Positions 59,506-64,000 of a stretch of 64,000 nt of DNA are shown in pieces. Numbering within the stretch: the first letter of the stretch is position 1; each line of letters begins with the position of its first letter. A model generated the notes under the pieces. That model worked only from the letters and a program-made list of their open reading frames with translations, did no database searches and was not told the DNA's origin. A program made the translations under genes and the position numbers. Location: NCBI GenBank assembly GCA_963761905.1, contig CAVXIQ010000006.1:434001-498000 (forward strand). The letters run 5' to 3'. The stretch is from Gaiellasilicea sp963761905. GTDB taxonomy: Bacteria; Actinomycetota; Thermoleophilia; Gaiellales; Gaiellaceae.

Positions 59506-61607
59506 GTGAAGAAGCTTGGCTTCCTGTTCCTGCTCGGACTCGCGTCCGCGCTGCCCGTGGATGCCCGGGCGGGCGACGCGACGATCGTCTCGCGCGATGT
59601 CGCGCTCGGATCGAGCCGCGTGCTCGCGAGTGCGCCCTCGAGATTCAACCTCGTCGGGGTGCACTGGCGGGGGGCCGGGAGCGTGCGGTTCCGCACGCGC
59701 TCGCTCGAGGGCCGCTGGAGCGAATGGGTGGACGCAGCTCCTGAGGCCGAGGATCAGCCCGACTCGGGGCGGCCGAGCGGGCGCGCGCGAAGGGTTGGCG
59801 GCTCGGGAACCCGTGGTGGGTCGGACCGTCCGACCGGATCCAGTATCGGCGCTCGGGCACCGTCACCCGCCTGAGAGCACACTTCGTCTGGAGCGAGTCC
59901 TCGTACGTGCCGCCGCGGACGCTGCAGCGCGCGGGCATGCCGGCGATCGTGCCCCGTTCCGGCTGGAAGGCCGACGAGTCGATCGTCCGCTCGAAGCCCG
60001 CCGTCGCGACGGCGCTCAGAGTCGCGATCGTCCATCACACAGCAGGCGCGAACGGCTACGACGCGGCTCAGTCGGCGGCGATCGTGAAGGCGATCCAGGT
60101 CTACCACGTCAAGGGAAACGGCTGGAACGACATCGGCTACAACTTTCTCGTCGACCGGTTCGGGAAGGTCTTCGAGGGCCGCGGCGGCGGGATCGAGAAG
60201 AACGTCGTCGGCGCGCACGCGGAGGGTTTCAACACCGGCTCCGTCGGAGTCGCCGTGCTGGGTGAGTACGGGTCGCTCGCGGTGGCCGCTGCGGCTCGAG
60301 ACTCGCTTGCCCGCCTCCTGGCCTGGCGGCTCGACGAGGCTCACGTCGACCCGCTCTCGACCCTCTCGTTCGTCTCGAACGGCAACCAGCGCTTTCCCTC
60401 GGGCCTCCCCGTCTTCCTGCGCGCGGTCTCGGGCCACCGCGACACGGGCTTCACCGACTGTCCGGGCACGGCGCTCTACAACCTGCTGAACGGGCTCGCG
60501 GGCAACGTTCGCGCGATCGGGCTGCCGAAGCTCTACGCGCCGCTCGTGAGCGGATCCGTGCCGGGCAAGGTCCGCTTCCGCGCCCGGCTCTCGTCCGCTC
60601 TGCCGTGGTCCGTGGACGTGCTCGATCCGGCCGGGACCTCCGTGGCCGGCACGGAAGGTCAGAGCGCGACCGTGGACTGGACCTGGGATGCGACGCTGGC
60701 CTCGCGCCGGCCCTACACCTACTCGATCGCCACGGCTGGGGCGACTCCCGTGGTCGGCTCGTTGGGCGGGACGGTCGCCGGCCCAGCCGCTGAGCTGCGG
60801 ATCGCGGGGCTCGCCGCCGATCCGGAGACGATCTCGCCGAACGACGACGGCGCGGCCGACGCGACGACCGTGACCTACACGCTGAACGAGGGCGCCAACG
60901 TCTCGGTGAGCGTCCTCGATGCGAGCGGCGCGATCGTCCAGGCGCTGCCGCGCGCCTACCGGCGACCCGGAGAGCATGTCGTTCCGTTCGACGCGCTCGG
61001 GCTCCCGGACGGGCTCTACACCATCTCGCTCGAGGCGAAAGCGACCGGCGGACGGATCGCGCTCGCCTCGGTTCAGGTGGCCGTCACGCGGACGCTCGGC
61101 GGCTTCGTTCCACCTCGAGCGGCGTTCTCGCCGAACGGCGACGGCCGCGTCGATCGAGTCGCCTTCAGGTTCGTGCTCGCCGGCCCGGCAGAGGTGCGGC
61201 TGCGCGTGCTCCGCGACGGCAAGTGGGTGGCGACGCCGTTCACCGGGCCGCTGCTGCCGGGAGCGCAGCGGCTGGAATGGGACGGAAGCAAGCGGCTCGG
61301 CCGGCTCATCGACGGCACCTACGACGCGATCCTCGAGGCGACGGATCCGATCGGGACGACGAGGATCGCGGTTCCGCTCGTCTCGGACACACGCGCGCCC
61401 ACTCTGAGGATCCTCCAGCGCTCCCCGCTCAGGCTCGAGGTCAGCGAGCCCGCGGAGCTGACGGTTCGGGCCGGCGGGCGGGCGTTCACGCGTCAGGCGC
61501 CGGCGGCCGGGAAGCTGCCGATCTACGGGATCCCACGTGCCGGCGTCGTGCGGATCGTCGCCTGGGATCCGGCCGGCAATCCGAGCCGTCCCGTCTCACG
61601 CCGCTAG
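59506..61607 (+). CDS. Secreted PGRP-type N-acetylmuramoyl-L-alanine amidase with FlgD-like Ig repeats, one frameshift
   Basis: A peptidoglycan amidase of about 700 residues. Signal peptide (MKKLGFLFLLGLASALPVDA), an N-terminal beta region (RFRTRSLEGRWSEWVDA), an amidase_2/PGRP domain with zinc ligands in VAIVHHTAGANGY, GYNFLVDRFGKVFEGRGG and GHRDTGFTDCPGT, then two FlgD-Ig-like modules (SPNDDGAADATTVTYTL, SPNGDGRVDRVAFRF) before the end. One base is missing near 59768 in a G run (DSG then AAERARAKGW), so the first 90 residues are out of frame. GTG 59506. Confidence 0.87.
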
Positions 61608-61612
61608 CCGAT

Positions 61613-61618
61613 TAGCAT
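61613..61618 (+). promoter_or_regulatory. -10 box of the sigma factor-fab operon (leaderless type)
   Basis: TAGCAT ends 6 bases before GTG 61625, so the start codon falls at the expected +1. There is no Shine-Dalgarno sequence. Confidence 0.45.
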
Positions 61619-61624
61619 AGGGCG

Positions 61625-62248
61625 GTGCAGCCGCCGCACCGCAAGCCCCTTCCCATCGACAACGCCCTTCGGCGCGAGCCGCTCGTCTACGAGCGGTTGA
61701 GCGATCCGATTCTCGTGCGGCGGGCGAAGGACGGCGATCGCCGCGCGCTCGCGTCGCTCTGCGAGCGGCATGCGCCGAAGGTCGAGCGACTCGCAGGGCA
61801 TCTCCTGCGCGATCGAGAGGATGCGCGCGACGCGGCTCAGGACGCGCTCGCCCGGCTGTGCGTCAAGCTCCCGCAGTTCCGCGGCGAGTCGGCGTTCTCG
61901 ACCTGGCTCCACCGGCTGACGGTGAACGCCTGCCGGGACGTCGCCCAGCGCCAGGTCGCGCGCCGGTGCGAGCCGCTCGAGGAGGATCGCCGCGTCTCGC
62001 GCGAGCTCGGCCCGGCCGGAGAGGTCGAAGCCTCCGAGCTGCGGGCCGAGCTCGGCGTCTGCCTCGCCCAGATCGCGCCCGCCCAGGCGACGGTGGTCGT
62101 GCTCAAGGACGCATTCGACTTCAGCTTCGAGGAGATCGCCGGCGCGGCGGGGATGCCGGTCGGAACCGCCAAGTGCTACGCGCATCGCGCCCGCAACGGG
62201 CTGCGGGATCGGCTGGAAGACCGGCTGACCGAGAGGCTGAGCGCGTGA
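61625..62248 (+). CDS. ECF-type RNA polymerase sigma factor
   Basis: A 207-residue sigma factor. Region 2 is LASLCERHAPKVERLAGHLLRDREDARDAAQDALARL with the DAxQD core (key part DARDAAQDAL), and FRGESAFSTWLHRLTVNACRD is region 2.3-2.4. Region 4 is VVVLKDAFDFSFEEIAGAAGMPVGTAKCYAHRAR. An extra N-terminal stretch of about 25 residues precedes region 2. Its TGA overlaps the fabZ start (GTGA), tying it to fatty-acid genes. No anti-sigma gene is adjacent. Confidence 0.92.
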   Translation: MQPPHRKPLPIDNALRREPLVYERLSDPILVRRAKDGDRRALASLCERHAPKVERLAGHLLRDREDARDAAQDALARLCVKLPQFRGESAFSTWLHRLTVNACRDVAQRQVARRCEPLEEDRRVSRELGPAGEVEASELRAELGVCLAQIAPAQATVVVLKDAFDFSFEEIAGAAGMPVGTAKCYAHRARNGLRDRLEDRLTERLSA

Positions 62249-62694
62249 GCGTCGCAGCTACGACACTGCCGCTCGACCGGGCCGCGATCGAGGCGATCCT
62301 GCCCCATCGCGCGCCGTTTCTCCTCCTCGACGAGGTGATCGAGCTCGAGCCCGGGGCGAGAGTGGTCGCGCGGAAGCTCGTGACCGAAGAGGACTGCGCC
62401 GGCCACTTTCCCGGCAACCCGATCATGCCCGGGGTGAAGATGGTCGAGGCGCTCGCTCAGGCCGGCGCGGTCGCCGTGCTCTCGGAGCCCGAGAACAAGG
62501 GCCGGCTCGCTCTCTTCGCCGGGATCGACGACGTCCGCTTCAAGCGGCTCGTTCGGCCGGGGGATCAGCTCGAGCTGACGTGCGTGCTCGAACAGGTGCG
62601 CGGGCCGATCGGCCGAGGCAAGGCGCGCGCCACGGTCGGCGGCCAGCTCGCGGTGCGCGGCACGCTCACGTTCGCTGTGGATCAGTCCTCGTGA
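62245..62694 (+). CDS. fabZ: 3-hydroxyacyl-ACP dehydratase FabZ
   Basis: Removes water from beta-hydroxyacyl-ACP in type II fatty acid synthesis. The 149-residue hot-dog-fold protein has ILPHRAPFLLLDEVIEL, the catalytic His54 and Glu68 in GHFPGNPIMPGVKMVEALAQ, and RFKRLVRPGDQLEL. GTG 62245 overlaps the sigma factor stop and its own stop overlaps fabH. Confidence 0.95.
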   Translation: MSVAATTLPLDRAAIEAILPHRAPFLLLDEVIELEPGARVVARKLVTEEDCAGHFPGNPIMPGVKMVEALAQAGAVAVLSEPENKGRLALFAGIDDVRFKRLVRPGDQLELTCVLEQVRGPIGRGKARATVGGQLAVRGTLTFAVDQSS

Positions 62695-63686
62695 TCGGCT
62701 CGGCGAACGGAGCGCAGGTCGGCATCACGGGGCTCGCCGCGCACGTGCCCGAGCGCGTCTACACGAACGCGGATCTGGAGCAGTTCGTGGACACGACGGA
62801 CGAGTGGATCGTCGAGCGGACGGGAATCCGCGAGCGGCGGTTTGCCGAGCGGGACGAGGCGCTGACCGACATCGCGCTCCCCGCGGCTCAGGAAGCGCTC
62901 TCGCGGGCGGGCGTCGAGGGCAAGGACATCGATCTTCTGATCTGCGCCACGGTGACGCCCGACATGATGTTCCCGACGAGCTCGGCGATCATGGCCGACC
63001 GGCTCGGCGCCGCCGAGGCCGGAGCCTACGACCTGCTCGCGGGCTGCACGGGCTTCATGTACGCGATCGCCCAGGCCTACGGGATGCTCGCCTCGGGGCT
63101 CTCGCGGCGGGCGCTCGTCGTCGGCGGCGACGTGCTCTCGAAGATCCTCGACTGGAGTGACCGCTCGACGCTCGTGCTCTTCGGCGACGGCGCCGGGGCC
63201 GTCGTGCTGGAGCGGGTCGACCGGGGCGGGTTCCTCGGCTTCGAGCTCGGCGCGGACGGCGCCGGCGGCGAGAACCTCTGGCTCCCCGGCAGCGGCTCGC
63301 GCCATTTCGACGATCCCGAGTCGTTCGTGAAGATGAACGGCCGCGAGGTCTTCAAGTTCGCCACCCGCGTGCTCGTCTCGTCGGCCGAGAAGCTGCTCGC
63401 CGAGTGCGGCAAGACGGTCGCAGACGTCGACGTCTACGTCCCGCACCAGGCGAACCGCCGGATCATCGACCATGCGGCCGGGAAGCTGGGCATTCCGGAC
63501 GAGAAGGTGGTCGTGAACGTCGATCGCTATGGCAATACGTCGTCCGGCTCGATTCCGCTCGCGCTCGCGGAGGCCGAGGCGGATGGGCGCCTGCACGAGG
63601 GCGAGCTCGTGCTGCTGACGGGAATGGGAGCGGGTCTCACCTGGGGCTCCGCCTTGATCGAATGGACGGAGAGGAAGGCTGCATGA
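62691..63686 (+). CDS. fabH: Beta-ketoacyl-ACP synthase III FabH
   Basis: Starts fatty acid chains by condensing acyl-CoA with malonyl-ACP. The 331-residue thiolase-fold enzyme has the catalytic Cys119 in DLLAGCTGFMYA, His252 in YVPHQANRRII and Asn282 in DRYGNTSSGS. GTG 62691 overlaps fabZ (GTGA) and its TGA overlaps the fabD start (ATGA). Confidence 0.97.
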   Translation: MIGSANGAQVGITGLAAHVPERVYTNADLEQFVDTTDEWIVERTGIRERRFAERDEALTDIALPAAQEALSRAGVEGKDIDLLICATVTPDMMFPTSSAIMADRLGAAEAGAYDLLAGCTGFMYAIAQAYGMLASGLSRRALVVGGDVLSKILDWSDRSTLVLFGDGAGAVVLERVDRGGFLGFELGADGAGGENLWLPGSGSRHFDDPESFVKMNGREVFKFATRVLVSSAEKLLAECGKTVADVDVYVPHQANRRIIDHAAGKLGIPDEKVVVNVDRYGNTSSGSIPLALAEAEADGRLHEGELVLLTGMGAGLTWGSALIEWTERKAA

Positions 63687-64000
63687 GCAAGGTTGCATTT
63701 TGCTTCCCGGGACAGGGCTCGCTCGAGCCCGGGATGGGCAAGGAGATCGCCGAGGCGGTGCCGGCGGCGATGGAGGTCTTCCGGGTCGGGAGCGAAGCCG
63801 CCGGGCTCGACCTCGCCAGGCTCTGCTTCGAGGCGCCGCTCGAGGATCTCTTCGAGACGGAGGTCCAGCAGCCGGCGCTCGTGGCGACGAGCCTGGCCGT
63901 GCTCGCTGCGCTGAAGGCGCGTGGGATCGAGCCCGACGTCGTCGTCGGCCATTCGGTCGGCGAGTTCGCCGCGCTCGCCTCCGTCTCCGCGATGTCGAAC
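63683..64000 (+). CDS. fabD: Malonyl-CoA:ACP transacylase FabD, N-terminal part (cut by window edge)
   Basis: Loads malonyl groups onto ACP. The first 106 residues include CFPGQGSLEPGMGKE and the nucleophile elbow VVGHSVGEFAALASVS (GHSVGE where GHSLGE is usual). ATG 63683 overlaps the fabH stop. The rest lies beyond the window; more fab genes probably follow. Confidence 0.95.
   Translation, partial: MSKVAFCFPGQGSLEPGMGKEIAEAVPAAMEVFRVGSEAAGLDLARLCFEAPLEDLFETEVQQPALVATSLAVLAALKARGIEPDVVVGHSVGEFAALASVSAMSN

Overview
The window reads as the chromosomal replication-origin neighbourhood of a high-GC (roughly two-thirds or more G+C by eye), F420-using actinobacterium, most plausibly a deep-branching Thermoleophilia/Gaiellales-type lineage. 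Supporting signs are the order parB-parA-rsmG-jag-yidC-yidD-rnpA-rpmH / dnaA-dnaN-recF-dciA-gyrB-gyrA, GTG/TTG-rich starts, dense 4-bp ATGA/GTGA gene overlaps, an actinobacterial mix of envelope enzymes (class E sortase, PKD-YkuD L,D-transpeptidase, multi-TM glycosyltransferases), and a long GyrB. The lineage is an inference; no 16S rRNA gene is present.

Layout. 1-8.9 kb: a catabolic block with dihydropyrimidinase (cut by the window edge), a broken NMT1/SsuA-type substrate-binding gene with its ABC permease/ATPase/permease operon, an M20 carbamoyl-amino-acid/allantoate amidohydrolase, a HAD phosphatase, an Erm/KsgA-type methyltransferase, a DMT exporter and a luciferase-like F420 oxidoreductase. 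8.9-12.3 kb: methyltransferase, DUF1801 protein, arginase, secreted trypsin-like protease, tRNA-Phe. 12.3-18.9 kb: a minus-strand heme/cytochrome c run (ccmA-ccmB-ccmC-ccmD-ccsA-hemA-hemC-hemD and a SAM hydrolase). 19-22.6 kb: ubiA-type prenyltransferase, moaB, moaC, otsA and an RsbW-like kinase. 22.7-26.1 kb: response regulator, histidine kinase and HtrA protease in one coupled operon. 26.1-42.5 kb: envelope biogenesis (M28 membrane peptidase, sortase E, glycosyltransferases, PBP1A, MscS, CAAX protease, L,D-transpeptidase), moeA, chorismate mutase, a bifunctional nuclease and tRNA-Ile. 42.8-57 kb: the origin region. 57-64 kb: slipin-NfeD, PGRP amidase, then an ECF sigma factor joined to fabZ-fabH-fabD.

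Replication context. Genes left of the origin run leftward and dnaA through gyrA run rightward, so both arms are co-directional with forks leaving oriC. DnaA-box-like sequences lie both between rpmH and dnaA (including a 20-bp palindrome made of two boxes) and between dnaA and dnaN. A parS-like palindrome sits about 23 kb from the origin.

Sequence quality. Ten or so genes, including normally essential ones (hemD, recF), contain single-base frameshifts, and a poly-G stretch near 1.27 kb joins two pieces of one gene. I treat these as probable assembly or sequencing errors and give full-length coordinates with the break positions. Several genes (recF, rsmG, rnpA, the HAD gene) have no ATG/GTG/TTG at the expected start but do have CTG.

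I found no CRISPR array, transposon, prophage or rRNA operon. No clear undescribed defence or biosynthetic system is visible; the more unusual signals are regulatory: leaderless promoters, origin-proximal leader hairpins, possible CTG starts and the parS-like site.
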